Source: Sycobia sp. Sy_11
Lineage: Eukaryota > Arthropoda > Insecta > Hymenoptera > Epichrysomallidae
Assembly: GCA_018907035.1 (NCBI GenBank)
Contig: JACCIC010000178.1
Span: forward strand, 868,001-932,000
Direction: 5' to 3'
Length of the DNA stretch: 64,000 nucleotides
The notes beneath the pieces are model-generated. The model worked only from the letters and a program-made list of their open reading frames with translations. It made no database searches and had not been told where the DNA came from. Within the stretch, counting starts at the first letter, position 1; the number at the start of each line of letters is the position of its first letter. Made by a program: the position numbers and the translations under genes. Positions 1 to 10,561 of the stretch are shown here, piece after piece.

Positions 1-526
1 ATTGAGCGTAAGATAATTTTTTCTACGATTTTTCACTTACAAAAACTTTAAACGCGTAGTTCTCAAAAGAGCGTTTTGAATTATCGTGGTCGTGAAAACT
101 AACAAACTATTGAGCCGATCTTTATGAAATTTTGAACACATATTATGCATGTTTGTATCAACCGTCCTAACTACAATCAACTTAAAATTTTAATTCTAAC
201 TATATTTTTATTGCAAAAAAGACAAAAAAAAACAATTTTTTTTTCATATTTTAGCCGCCATTTTGTTGATTTTGCACGTACATAAAATATTCTAGTTAGA
301 TCGGTTTCTGGAGTCATACTGAACATACAACTATTTGTTTTTTTGTTTGAGACTATCCGTCGGCAAGATTTTACAACGACAACGTCACCTACTTTTTGAG
401 GTGTTGGCTTTGACCATACTTTACATGTATAAAAAATGTATAAAATAAATAAAAAAAATTTTTTATGTGCTTCAAGAGTATTTATTAAGCATTTCAAATC
501 ATACATCCATATCTTCAATAGTATTC
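1..526. other. Unassigned flank of Polinton remnant A
   Basis: AT-rich sequence with no recognisable gene. A minus-strand open stretch (177-518) resembles nothing I know and ends next to the truncated ATPase, so homology to the Polinton stops at about 527. This may be a rearrangement joint or a badly decayed part of the same element. Confidence 0.4.
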
Positions 527-805
527 TCAGAAAATTTTCACAAAAATAGCTTTTTTTCGAGGGTCTAAAGTAGAATACTGCTTTAATGAGTTTGAATGAA
601 TATAAATGTTTTGAAATCTAAGACCATTCGGATGAGTTATAAAAGTCAATAAAGTATTGGTTTTCCCGAAATTTGAAGGTCCTGAAACAACTGCTTGTAT
701 ACTATCCGGCAGAAAATCTCCATGCCGTTTACTCTTCTTTTCCTTTTCAGTAAAACAGTCAAAATTAATAACAGGTAATGTTGTTGAGTCCTCTTCGAAT
801 TCCAT
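527..805 (-). pseudogene. Packaging ATPase, N-terminal fragment (Polinton)
   Basis: A 92-codon fragment with an apparent P-loop: GPSNFGKT at residues 42-49, preceded by hydrophobic residues (a beta strand), as in Walker A. Polintons carry an FtsK/HerA-type (A32-like) genome-packaging ATPase, and the setting next to capsid-type genes supports that role. The start ATG at 805 is divergent from the PLA2-like gene. The Walker B and downstream part are missing because homology ends near 527, so it cannot be functional. No other ATPase is found in the window. The family is inferred from the P-loop and context, not from a full alignment. Confidence 0.6.
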
Positions 806-965
806 CTTTGCACATCACTGGTTTTAACTGAAACTGTGGCAATAGGGTATGAATGGCATCTTTATATATAAAATTAATTAGTCTCAATTTATCTTTCGAA
901 ACAGAATGATCGTTTAGAAGCGAGAAGGTGGTGGAGTATTTAATAAGATACTTAGTTACTTACTT

Positions 966-1325
966 ATGGAACTACATTTACCAGCTTATCAATACTGCGG
1001 TCCTGGGATAAAATTAAAAAAATGTATGGCTCGTGGTGATCCTGGGATAAATGCCCTTGATTTTGCTCGCAAAGAATACGACATAGCATATTCCAACATT
1101 ATTAACAATATGCAAGCTACGCATGCTGCAGGTCGAGTTCTCGCAGACAAAGCTTGCTTGCGTCTTAAATTCAAGAACGGAAGTATAGCCGAAAAGGCTG
1201 CCGCACTTACCATTTATAATGCAATGAAACTTAAAGTGAAGTTAGGAATGGGATTAAAGAAGAAAAATAAGAAACTGCCTGGTAAAAACAATAAATCAAC
1301 CTTGAAAAAAATATATATTCTATAA
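966..1325 (+). CDS. Phospholipase A2-like (parvovirus VP1u-type) Polinton protein
   Basis: A 119-codon open frame with no internal stop. YCGPG at residues 10-14 looks like the calcium-binding loop of the compact PLA2 fold known from parvovirus capsid N-termini. The helix that should carry the catalytic His-Asp dyad reads EYDIAYS at 37-43, so the His slot is Tyr38 (TAC, 1077-1079) while Asp39 and Tyr42 are kept. The C-terminal third is strongly Lys-rich and ends at TAA 1323-1325. The same C-terminus is found in the Polinton at 36110-36205. In capsids this domain breaches endosomal membranes; here catalysis is probably lost. It lies head-to-head with the ATPase fragment and just upstream of the capsid-protease gene. 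Confidence 0.65.
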   Translation: MELHLPAYQYCGPGIKLKKCMARGDPGINALDFARKEYDIAYSNIINNMQATHAAGRVLADKACLRLKFKNGSIAEKAAALTIYNAMKLKVKLGMGLKKKNKKLPGKNNKSTLKKIYIL

Positions 1326-1333
1326 CATATTCA

Positions 1334-2002
1334 ATCATTCAAAATACAAGTTCTCAAAAACTGGTTCGCTCTGCATTAAAAGGCCGGTAAAAAGGTCGGC
1401 GGTAAAGCCAATGTAAGAATTCTAAGGATATTGCCACTTCCTGAAAAGCTTGGCGGTGTTTTACCATTTCTTATACCTCTATTTGCCGGTTTAAGTGCCA
1501 CTGGAGCATTGGCAGGGGGTGCTGCTGAAATAGCAAAAGCTGTTAATGATGCAAAAGCAGCAAAGCAAGTATTGGAAGAAAATCGAAAATATAATAAAAC
1601 AATGGAAGCAATTGCTCTTGGAAAAGGTCTTTATTTGAAACCTCGCAAAAAAGGTTATAGACTTTACCTAAACCCGTATAAACGTAATGGAATAGGCCTT
1701 TATTTAAAACCATATAAAGACAAGGGATTAAAAAAAAAACGTTTCTCTGTAGAATTACTCGAGCGACCTTTATCTGACTTTCATTTAATAAAATATGCTC
1801 GTATTTTAAAAATTTCCGCGTTCCGTGGTGTATTTATGCGTACTGAAGTGCCAAATAATGGTCCTCATTATAATGAATCAGGTATTGTAAACCTTGTTGA
1901 TGTGAGTGGTCTTGGAACTAATTGGGTTGCGTATCAAAAACGAGGCAATCGATTGTTTTATTTCGATAGTTTTGGTGACTTAGAGTAACTCCTTAGACCT
2001 TA
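1334..2002 (+). pseudogene. Capsid precursor fused to adenain-like cysteine protease (Polinton)
   Basis: The homologous copy at 36076 starts with ATG; here that codon is ATC (1334-1336), and a frameshift near 1385 follows. From about 1400 one frame is open to TAA at 1988. The first part is hydrophobic and Ala/Gly-rich, then comes a basic segment with repeats of the type GLYLKPYK, which looks like a small capsid or core protein. The second part (from about 1750) has the layout of the adenain-type protease: FRGVFMR, ESGIVNL, a GTxWVAY segment where the expected catalytic His is Asn (GTNWVAY), and YFDSFGDL. The catalytic Cys end is absent because a frameshift and a mariner cut the gene. Identity as protease rests on motif order plus the better preserved end at 35325-35520. 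Confidence 0.6.
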
Positions 2003-2004
2003 TA

Positions 2005-2420
2005 CGAGGTGTGTTCAAAAAGTAACGAGAATTTTTTAATTTCGCGGGTTTGGAGAGTCCGCCTGTATAAAATTTTTTTATTATGTTGGTACGCATGCCC
2101 CTGAAGTGCGATAAAATTTTCAATAATATTCATTGCTTACTTTTTAAGTGGCAGCCGCTAACGTTAGAAGTGTTTTTTGAATTCGTCGATTTTCGTTTGT
2201 GGAAAAACATGGAGCAAAGAATTTGTATTTAATGTTGCTTAAAAAATAAAATAAAGTGTAGTGAAGTTTGGAAAATGTTAACAAAGACATATGTTGAGTC
2301 TGCTATGAGTAAACCAAGAATTTACGAGTGGTGTCAGCGTTTCCAAGATGGCCGCGAAAACGTTGAAGATGACCAACCACCTGGACGCCTAAGCACATCA
2401 ACAACAGAAGACATTTTATA
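2005..2420 (+). mobile_element. mariner 5' fragment
   Basis: Begins after a TA with CGAGGTGTGTTCAAAAAGTA, a typical mariner terminal repeat, followed by a transposase start at 2209. No 3' terminal repeat is seen; sequence after 2420 is featureless. The insertion truncates the Polinton protease gene. Confidence 0.75.
2209..2420 (+). pseudogene. mariner transposase, N-terminal piece
   Basis: ATG at 2209 followed by an early in-frame stop. A later stretch includes YEWCQRFQDGRENVEDD and a Gly-Arg-Leu-Ser-Thr-Ser linker, the usual end of the first helix-turn-helix region in mariner transposases. The DD34D catalytic domain is entirely missing. Confidence 0.7.
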
Positions 2421-2820
2421 ATTAAAGAAAACAATTAGATAATTAATTCTGTTATAACATATTAATTTCTGTAAGTTTTAATTGCTAGTATAGGCTATTG
2501 CCTGAATTTTGTACCATATAATCAATACTTTATATTTTATTAGAACTAACATTAAGGCTATTTATTTAATCAGGCTTCACTAGATCTTAATCCATTACAA
2601 ATGTTAGAAACATGCTTAAAATTTGCTCTAAAAGCTTACTTTCAGAGACGCTGTAAAAACTATACTGAATAAATGGCAACAGACACAATGACAACATTCG
2701 TATTTTATTTGTTTTAATTAATTTTTTTAATTAATTAATTAAAAATTGTACTTATGTCAACTCCAAATTAAATTAATAAATATTTTTATCGATCTTACAA
2801 ACTTTATACTACTATATATT
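2421..2820. other. AT-rich spacer
   Basis: No gene or recognisable repeat seen. Contains a TTAATTAATTAATT tract near 2728. Confidence 0.5.
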
Positions 2821-3091
2821 ATACTAATATAATGACAGTTAGTCTGACTGTGTTTACAGTCAACGCCAAAGTAATAGAAATCTGTAATAGAAATTCCTAT
2901 TAAAATAAAATTAAATTAGATTAAAGATGAAAAAAAAAATAAAAATAAATTATATTGTATGTATGCAAAGAACAACTTGACTATCCCACTACCTTAAATT
3001 TAAATTTACCTTCGATGCCCGTCGTTTCGAACTGCCATGGTTCATCTTCCAGAACTAATCTAAAATGAAAACTTAGCATGCTACTATATAT
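2821..3091 (-). mobile_element. Penelope-like element 3' fragment (copy 1)
   Basis: Reverse complement matches the 3' region of the PLE copies at 5398-6025 and 28140-29640: shared outer block containing ATAATGACAGTYAG (2830s), and shared inner block around 3005-3090 including a hairpin followed by CGAAACGACGGG, the hammerhead-like segment. No coding part remains; the left mariner (3094) abuts it. Confidence 0.65.
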
Positions 3092-3093
3092 TA

Positions 3094-3800
3094 CGAGGGT
3101 AGGTCAATAAGTCTTTAGAAAAAGATAGAAAAACATTTTTTTTGGGTAAATTTTTTTTTTCATCATAATCTCCTTCTAGTTCAATGCACTTTGACAGACG
3201 TAGTATCTTCAATTTTTTTAAGCCTTCAAAAAAATTTCATTGTTGTAGTTCCGCAAAATAAGCATTTATTTATAAAAATATTTTTTTCATAGTCAACTTA
3301 TCGTGCAAAATTGAAACGACGGTACTTTTTGAAAACCCCGTGGCCTTAACTATTTCGCATAATTTTATTCTTCGGTCACCTAATATCATACCGTGGATTA
3401 TATCGATCATTTCCGGGGTACGCACGTCTATGGGTCGTTCAGAACGATGTTCATCTTCTGTTCATGTACGGCCACGTTTAAATTCATTTATCCAGTTGTA
3501 AACTATTGCAAAAACAAGGGCAGATGTGTCATGAACTAAATCCAAACCAGCTTTTATTTCTTTTGCTGTTAAGCCTTTTAAATAGTTTAATCACCGCTAT
3601 AAACTCCTTTTTTTCTATTTTCTTAAGCAAAAAAAAAAAATCATTTACTTCAACTGAAGATAAAAACGAAACCACTAGATAAATATGGCTACAACTTTGC
3701 CGGATACTTAGTGAGGAATTATCCTTACTAGAAACAGACCATTTGCGATGCAACGAGCGCCATCTCTTAGATTTTCTAAGGATTTATTGACCACCCTTCG
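3094..3800 (-). mobile_element. Internally deleted mariner with both terminal repeats
   Basis: Flanked by TA at 3092-3093 and 3801-3802. Left end CGAGGGTAGGTCAATAAGTC, right end (reverse complement) CGAAGGGTGGTCAATAAATC, matching over about 28 bp. At 707 bp it is about half a full mariner; the middle of the transposase is missing, so it is a non-autonomous deletion derivative. Confidence 0.8.
3140..3753 (-). pseudogene. mariner transposase, ends only
   Basis: Minus strand: an N-terminal piece with a DNA-binding region (including the segment TPEMIDIIHGMILGDRR and a second helix-turn-helix) runs with frameshifts to about 3280, then joins directly to a C-terminal tail with KCIELEGDYDEK at about 3145-3230. 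The catalytic core lies in the deletion. Confidence 0.65.
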
Positions 3801-3802
3801 TA

Positions 3803-5397
3803 TTATCAAAAAGAATTACTTTCAAATAAGTATTTTCAAAAAGCATAATATTCAAGTTTACTTTAAAAATAATAATATTGTAACGTGAGTTACAAGAAAA
3901 GAAAAGCGTCTAAATTATTCTACCAGTTAAATATACGCGCGAAATTCTTTGTATAACTAAATAAAATCGAAAAGAATAAACATACAAATACACACGCGAT
4001 AATAAACAAACGGAAACATAGAGTAGAATAGATATAATAAATTAATCATACCTTATAATTAACATTAGTTTAACCAGAAGAAATAATATTAACTTATTTT
4101 AAATTAAACATTAGCCAATCAGAATTTTGTTAACGTACTTTTGTCATGTATTAAAGTGTGTTAAATTGTGCCAGGAGCGCGAATCACTTTCGGCACTCGT
4201 TGAGCACGGTTACCTTTCGAGGGACTAAACGAATCGGACAAAACTCCAACCGATTCTCCTTTTCGAAACGAATCAAAACTACTGACCGAGACATCCTTTT
4301 ACGAGAGTGATTTACTATCGGTACTCGTTGAGGAAGCATACATCTCGAGTAACGAAATAGATCCATACTCCTTTGACTGATCAATTATTTTCGTTTTTTG
4401 ATGAAAGACTCTTGTTCGAGGCAAAAGGAAGGCACCTTTATTCGTAAAAAGAGTTGATAAAAATTACTAGCTCAGGAGAACAGACATACCTGACTTCTGA
4501 ACAGGTAATTTTTGTTTCATCTGAAAAAAGGCATAAGGAAAAGTCAGCGAAATAAAAGCTAGAGACCGAATAAAATTTATTCGAAGAAAATACGCCCCCT
4601 TTCTCCGAATTAAATTATTATAATATGCTGGCAAAAGTTTACCAGACAGATAGATGAAATTGCAAGTCATGTAAATAGAACTAGTCTATCAAATAAATTA
4701 TTTAATTTATGTAAGGCGCACTTAAAAGCGATAATTTTCATAAGATTGAAATTTATCCTTATTAAAATTTCGATCTTTTTATATTATTGATTAAGGCATA
4801 CTTTAGAGTAATATAAAAACGAACAAGTGTCGTTTTGAATTAAAATTATTAAAAGCACTCGGTTTCGTATAAATAGACGAACTGAGCCATGCGACTAAAT
4901 ATACGGAAATACAGAAATAATAGAAAGAGAAAAGATATAGGTGAAGGCCGTTCACAATCTCGGAACCCGAAATAATCGAATTAACGCGCGATACTGACAA
5001 ATATATGTATATAGATATATATAAGATATACAAAAAGCGAAATAATAATTTATTTTGTTTTCTTATTTATATGTTGCAGGGAGTCTACAAGGAGATTCCA
5101 ATTAAAAAATAGTATTAATTATTTATTAGTTTTATAATTTTTTCTGTATTTATAAGAATATATTAATTGTTTATAATTTAAAAATCATAAACGTGTTCAG
5201 AGTTATTTACCACAATTTCCAACTACCAGTCCTGACACGTTCCTCCCTCTTCAATCGAACCCTAATAAACATAAAAATAAACCGAAAAACTAAATCAACC
5301 GTAAGCAAAGTGGAGACGGAGCGTTAAAATATTAATATAAGAAGATTATTTAATAATTGTAAAGATAATGATGATAAATGTTTACAAGCATAAGTAG
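3803..5397. other. Unassigned AT-rich stretch
   Basis: No convincing gene. A less AT-rich patch at 4165-4380 has the words TCGGCACTCGTTGAG and TCGGTACTCGTTGAG about 130 bp apart and may be part of an old repeat. Open frames here are short and lack recognisable domains. Confidence 0.4.
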
Positions 5398-5590
5398 TAT
5401 ACAAAATAAATTGTAAAGATTGTGGCAAATATTACACAGAACAAACGGGTATATACCTAAAACAAAGACTGTGTTGAACATCAGTATCGTTTACGAAGCA
5501 CGAATGGTATATCCGCGCTAAAGGAATATAGTTTAAACTTTTTACACTCTTTCGCTTTTGAAAATGTAAATATTTTAGAACAAGGTAATA
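5398..5590 (+). pseudogene. PLE GIY-YIG endonuclease fragment
   Basis: Reads YKINCKDCGKYYTEQTGIYL then a stop at about 5477. The pattern (CxxC before a Tyr-Tyr-x-x-Gln-Thr-Gly strand) matches the zinc-knuckle and start of the GIY-YIG nuclease in the PLE at 28715. Downstream frames are broken. Confidence 0.6.
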
Positions 5591-6025
5591 AATAAAATTA
5601 GATATAATAAAGTTACTCTTGAAAATATTCATTATTACTCATTATTATTCATTATTATTTATTACTCTTGAAAGTATTAAAAAGTGTGTTTTACATTTAA
5701 GATCAAGATGGGTGGGGGATCTATAAATATTATATAAATTAATGTAGGGTGGGAATTGGGTATATGTAGTAGCATGCTAGCTTTTCATTTTAGTTTAGTT
5801 CTTAAAGATGAACCGTAGCGGTTTAAAACGTCGGGAATTGGAATCTGGCAGACACGTTGTCCTTTGCTAACATAAAATATAGTTTTTTTTTGTTTTTATT
5901 ATTATTATTATTATTTTTAGTTGTTAAACTAATTTAATATTATTTTTAGTAGTAATTTTCATTTCAGATTCGTTGGAGATGATTATAAACATGGACAGTC
6001 TGAGTGTCATTATATTTGTATAATA
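5398..6025 (+). mobile_element. Penelope-like element 3' fragment (copy 2)
   Basis: Starts with a decayed GIY-YIG region, then runs into the PLE 3' part: TAGTTTAGTTC, a hairpin with loop GTAGC, and AAAACGTCGGG (5790-5840), homologous to copies 1 and 3. The outer end near 5993-6015 has TGGACAGTCTGAGTGTCATT, the reverse of the motif at 28155 and 2831. 5'-truncated before the reverse transcriptase. Confidence 0.7.
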
Positions 6026-6595
6026 TATTATAATATGAAGACTATAAGACCGAGAAAAATATTTATTAATTTTATTTATTTTAAATTGATCAAAACACGC
6101 TGGTCTTGTGAAAGCTAATAGAAGGCTTCATTCAGATACCGATTTTAGAAAGATTTAATTAAATATAGATGTACGATATAGAATAAAATTATGACGATAT
6201 AGTTAAGTCTCATAAACAAATAGCCTAAAAAACAGTTGTAATAAAACATATGACTGTATTACTGGCTGCAAGTTGCGCTTTATACCTGAATACATACTTA
6301 AAAGAACGCAACCCTTACCGATGAGAGTTCTTACATCTTTTGCTTCCTTCGATTCCCAGCACAATGAAATATATTCAACGAATAAGATTTATTTTTGAGA
6401 CAGAGATTTGAGCAAATTCCTTTTGAAGGCCGTAAACCAACTCCTAAGTTATAACTGCATAGTAGAGCAAAAGCCTCCTTTGAATGTTATGTATGTTCAT
6501 TTAAATAAAATTAACTGTTATTGAGTATAAAAATTCAACTACTTATTTCACTACCGAAATTGTCAATGAAGCAGTTAAGTAGTTGCAGAATAGTA
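6026..6595. other. AT-rich spacer
   Basis: No recognisable feature between the PLE fragment and the LINE target site. Confidence 0.5.
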
Positions 6596-6606
6596 TACGT
6601 CGTACA
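6596..6606. repeat. Target-site duplication, left (LINE 6607-10550)
   Basis: TACGTCGTACA here and TATGTCGTACA at 10551-10561: 11 bp with one C/T difference, bracketing a base-composition shift from AT-rich to GC-rich. Confidence 0.65.
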
Positions 6607-6984
6607 CCTCCACCAGGGGTTGACACCTTGTCGCGTGCCTCTTGTAGGCCGGTGTAGAGGCTCGTTTGGGGATCTGAGCGGCTGACCCGGCAATGGTCTA
6701 GGAGAGTGCGGCCCTGCCCTAGGGCGGGCTGGGTGGCGAAAAAGTGCTGATATAGCAAACCGCCTCTCGGGCGCCAGAGTAACCACTCCGGCGGGATCCT
6801 TGAATAAGGAACGCGCGTAGGTCTCTCTCGCAGCCGGAGCTGGGCCTCGAGACTCTCGAGAACAGCCAGGCGAACACCCCAGAGGCCAAGGGCAAGCCCC
6901 CATTGCGCTCGGGAACACTGGGCGACCTTCCCGAGTATTTAGCCTTACCGGCACATGCGGGTCTCTGTGTCGGCGGACTTTTAT

Positions 6985-7983
6985 TTCCCTAGCTACTCAT
7001 GGGATTCTTATAGAGAAAATTAAACCTAAGAATATTGAAGGCGAGGCCCGGGAGAATGCGACGCCCCCGAGGACCTCAGTTGGAGCTACTGGCCAAGTGG
7101 GCAAGGAGGACGCAGCTCCAGGCAACAAGCCTGGAGTGGTTGTGACCCCTGCAACACTAACCAGTGCAGAGGGAGGCAGTACTGCCCCCAAGAAAAAGAG
7201 ACTGTCTGGCTCGGCCAGGAGGAAGTTCGCGCGGCAGCAAAATGCTAGCGGGACCGGCACTTCTGGGTCTACCACGCAGGTTAAGATAGGGATGAAGAGG
7301 CAACAGGGATCTGATAAGACTCCGCCCTAGACATCCGGTATCGCTAAAAATCAAAAGGACGGGAGTGGCGGCGGTGACAATAAAGGAACCTTGCCCCTCC
7401 CGGGAGGAAGGCTAGCGGTTGCCGGAATTATTAAGGCTGCACAAAGGTCAAACCCCCTTACACGTGTCGTGGTGCATGAAGGATACCCGGAGGCAACCAT
7501 CACCTCGGAAATGTTTTCGCAATTCCGAGGGGCGGTCTCGAAGGTTATGTATAGTGCACCACCTGACACATGGCCCAAATTTGATGCCCCGCTAGATTGG
7601 CTACTCTGGACTTACCCTGGGGGGCCAATCTGAAAATGGGGGGTGTAAAGCTCCTACAGGCTAGAATCAAGGCGGTGACGTAGATACCTGAGCACCCGTA
7701 GAACCCGTCCACCGTCTTGGAAAGGCTTGATGGGCATAATGCATCCCTCAGGGGCAAAACAAGCTTATGGAGGGTCGTCAACACCAAGGACGGCGAGGAA
7801 GGAAGGGCTGACGAAGGAGATAAACATCTCCTCGTACTGACCATGCCGGAATCGCACGCCAGGTTGTTGGTGGCGTTAGATCACAGACCCTGGTACCTCC
7901 TGGGCAGGATGGCCTTTAAGATGAGCCGCCGGGAGGAACGGGTGCCGGTGGAGAATGTTGAGGGCGGGAGCATGATGGAATAA
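6985..7983 (+). pseudogene. LINE ORF1 (gag-like, DUF4780-type)
   Basis: One frame runs from about 6985 with a TAG at 7328-7330, then on to TGA at 7631-7633; after a frameshift it resumes at about 7717 and ends at TAA 7981-7983. The N-terminal third is Thr/Ser/Lys-rich and low in structure. The part from 7430 (VVVHEGYPEATITSEMF) and the last part (TSLWRVVN, then VLTMPESHARLLV) match my memory of DUF4780 proteins encoded by insect LINEs. ORF2 begins 3 nt after the stop. Confidence 0.6.
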
Positions 7984-7986
7984 TAA

Positions 7987-10418
7987 ATGGTTCCATCGGG
8001 CATCTCATTCCTCCAGATTAACTTGCATCACTGCAAACACGCTTCGGCTGTTATGCTGAGGAGTTTGGCGGGGGTGCAGACATGCATATCACTAATCCAA
8101 GAACCTTGGATAGTGAAAGGTGCGATCAGGGGTCTAGGGTCGAGGGCCGCTTGCATTAGTGACTCAAGGATACTAAGGCCTAGAGCTTGTATTATTCTAA
8201 AAGGATTTAATGTGTTGCCGATGCTCGGTCTCTGTACTGGGGACCTAGCGGTGGCCTCGGCGGAGGTAGTAGGGATGGAGCGAATTGTTGTCGCATCTAC
8301 CTACCTACTATATGATAATAAAGACAATCCCACTGGGGAGGTTCGAAGACTAGTGGAATACTGTAGAATCAACAGTCTTCCAATATTCCTTGGATGTGAT
8401 GCAAACTCGCATCATAGGGTGTGGGGTAGCACTAAGAAGAACCCAAGAGGTGTTAAACTACTGGAATATCTTGCGGGCACAGATCTCGAGATATTCAATG
8501 TCGGCGACACTCCAACGTTCGGAAACAGGCTAAGGGAGCAGGTAATAGATATAACTATCTGTTCAACTAGGATAAATAATAAGATTTTATTTAATTAAGA
8601 TTTACGGATAATTAATTAAGATTTACGGATGGAGCGTGGAGGAGGTGGAGACACTGTCGGACCACTCTCTGATAACATACTCGCTGGGGACACATAATTA
8701 GGAGGAACCAACCTGGCTGCGCGATCCTAAGCGCACAGACTGGCAGGGCTACAGAAGGTCCGTCGAAACTGCTTTTAAGGACTTAATTGTAGAGATCAGG
8801 GACAAGCGAACGCTTGAAAACGTCGCGAAGTCCTTTAATGACGCCATCAAATGGGCGAAACCCACGGGCGAGGTTTGATGGTAAAATAAGAAACTGGACG
8901 ACCTGAAAGAGAAGACTATGGTCCTCCGGAAGATAGCCAGGAGAAAAAGTAGTGATTCTGATTGGACTGCATACAGAGCGTCCAGGGACAACTACAGAGA
9001 TGCAGTAAGATCAGCCAGAGAGACAAGCTGGAGAAACTACTGTGAAAGCATATGCGAGGGTAAGAAAGCGGCTAGGCTGAACAGAATTCTGTCGAAGGAT
9101 CCTGGCGCGGTTCTGGGCACGCTGAAAAGACCCGATTGCAGTTATGTACAATCGGATGATGAGACTTTGGAATACCTTATCCAAGTCCACTTCCCTAATT
9201 TCAGTAGAAATACTGAACAAGATGACTATACAGTCACAGAAAATGACCACTGGAAGGGTTAGGCTAAACTCGGAGCTAACCGAATGATAGCAAACCAGAT
9301 TGTTACACCGGATAGGGTCAGATGGGCCGTAAGGTCCTTTGGCGAATTTAAATCACCGGGAATGGATGGAGTCTACCCGGCCTTCCTACAAAGAGCCGGG
9401 GACTGTATTGTGGGCCCGATGATAAGAATGGCGAGGGCAAGCATCGCTCTGGGTCATATCCCAGCAACATGGCTAGGGACCAGGGTGGTATTTATACCTA
9501 AAGCAGGCAAATGTGGTTATACATCCCCGAAGGATTTTAGACCCATCAGCCTGACATCTTTTATTCTCAAGTCTATCGAAAGGATAATTGATAGATTCAT
9601 CAGAGACGACGCCTGGAGAAGAAGTCAACTCCATAAGGAGAAACATGCATACTGCACCAGAAGATCCACGGAGACGGCTCTATATAGAACCGTATCTGTG
9701 ATGCGATCTCAGGTGGAGGCTAAAGGGAGTAGGGTCAGGGTGCCCACAGGGGGGCGTCTTGTCCCCGCTCCTATGATGCCTCGTGATGGACGAGCTTCTA
9801 AATAAGCTGAATGGCATCGGTTGTTTGGCAGCTGGTTATGCTGACGACATAATGCTAATTGCCCGAGGGCCCTTTTTGGATCCCCTTATGGGAGTACTAC
9901 AGGGTGCCCTTGAAGTGGTCGACGGATGGTGCAGACGGACCGGTCTCTCGGTTAACCCAGGGAAGACTGAGGTCATGAGTCTGCACCACGAGATATAAAT
10001 GGAATAGGAGTTGTGGCTTGACTCTTGGAGGGCATTCTCTGACCTTCAAGAAGCAAGTGAAATACCTATGTTTGACATTGATAGCAAACTATTATGGAAT
10101 AAACACCTAGAGGAATTTCCACCTCATTATGGAATTAAAGGGAATATGGTGGCGGATGACCTTGACAAAATGGGAGCTAGAACTTCCTATAGCGGCCTTG
10201 AGCCGGCTGTAGGACTTTGCAACACCCTCATCAAGGGGGGTATAGAGAGGTGGATGGGTCTCGTGAGAGACCCTTCTGCAGCTTTTGCTACACAGAGGAT
10301 AAAACCCACGAACATCTTCTGTGCCACTGTCAAAATATATCTGAGTAAAGGCGGCGACATTTGGGGGCTGCCTACTTGGAGATTGAGAACATTAAATCCA
10401 GTAGGACGACCGGAATAA
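7987..10418 (+). pseudogene. LINE ORF2 (endonuclease, reverse transcriptase, RNase H)
   Basis: ATG 7987. Residues 1-200 form an AP-type endonuclease: QINLHHCK at the start, IQEPW with the metal-binding Glu, and GCDANSHHRVWG with the DxN and His region. Frame is lost at 8598. 8918-9262 is a linker; 9284-9805 carries fingers motifs (KSPGMDGVYP, FIPKAGK, DFRPISLTSF); 9783-9998 has the palm motif YADD followed by LSVNPGKTE; part of the palm between them is missing. 10011-10418 contains an RNase H-like tail with GNMVADDLDKMGA. At least five frame breaks, so inactive. Confidence 0.75.
8591..8630 (+). repeat. 19-bp direct duplication inside ORF2
   Basis: TTAATTAAGATTTACGGAT occurs at 8591-8609 and again at 8612-8630. 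The AT-rich unit differs in composition from the surrounding LINE and coincides with loss of the ORF2 frame. Confidence 0.7.
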
Positions 10419-10550
10419 TTTCATTCTGGGAGGCCTGCCGTTTATAGCGGCTGCTGGTCAAGGGAAGGACGCGAAGGGTTTACCCACGCGTCCGGAAACC
10501 GGGAAGGTCCAACTGTTTAAAATAAAATAAAATAAATAAATAAAAAAAAA

Positions 10551-10561
10551 TATGTCGTACA
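10551..10561. repeat. Target-site duplication, right (LINE 6607-10550)
   Basis: TATGTCGTACA directly after the A-rich tail; pairs with 6596-6606. Confidence 0.65.

Larger units (their letters stand above)
527..2002. mobile_element. Polinton/Maverick remnant A
   Basis: Three adjacent pieces of Polinton genes: packaging ATPase (minus), PLA2-like protein (plus) and capsid precursor plus protease (plus). The PLA2 and capsid pieces match the decayed copies in the 13-kb Polinton at 32230-45470, where the ATPase is missing. No terminal repeat is seen. The right end is interrupted at 2003 by a mariner fragment inserted at a TA. Dead copy, but the only place in the window that shows how ATPase and PLA2 genes were arranged (divergent, about 160 bp apart). 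Confidence 0.8.
6607..10550 (+). mobile_element. Non-LTR retrotransposon, I/LOA/R1-like with RNase H remnant
   Basis: About 3.9 kb, clearly more GC-rich than its surroundings, with an A-rich tail (AATAAA-type repeats at 10521-10550) and an 11-bp target-site duplication. Order: 5' UTR 6607-6980, ORF1 with a DUF4780-like region, ORF2 with AP-type endonuclease, reverse transcriptase and an RNase H-like end. Near full length but every domain is broken by stops or frameshifts. The clade is judged from domain content only. Confidence 0.8.

Noticed and set aside
177..518. 113-codon minus-strand open frame
   Set aside because: No domain, low-complexity Phe/Lys-rich content, no homologue among the other Polinton copies.
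4184..4384. Short minus-strand open frame in a less AT-rich patch
   Set aside because: The patch has internal repeat words and no domain; more likely an old repeat than a gene.
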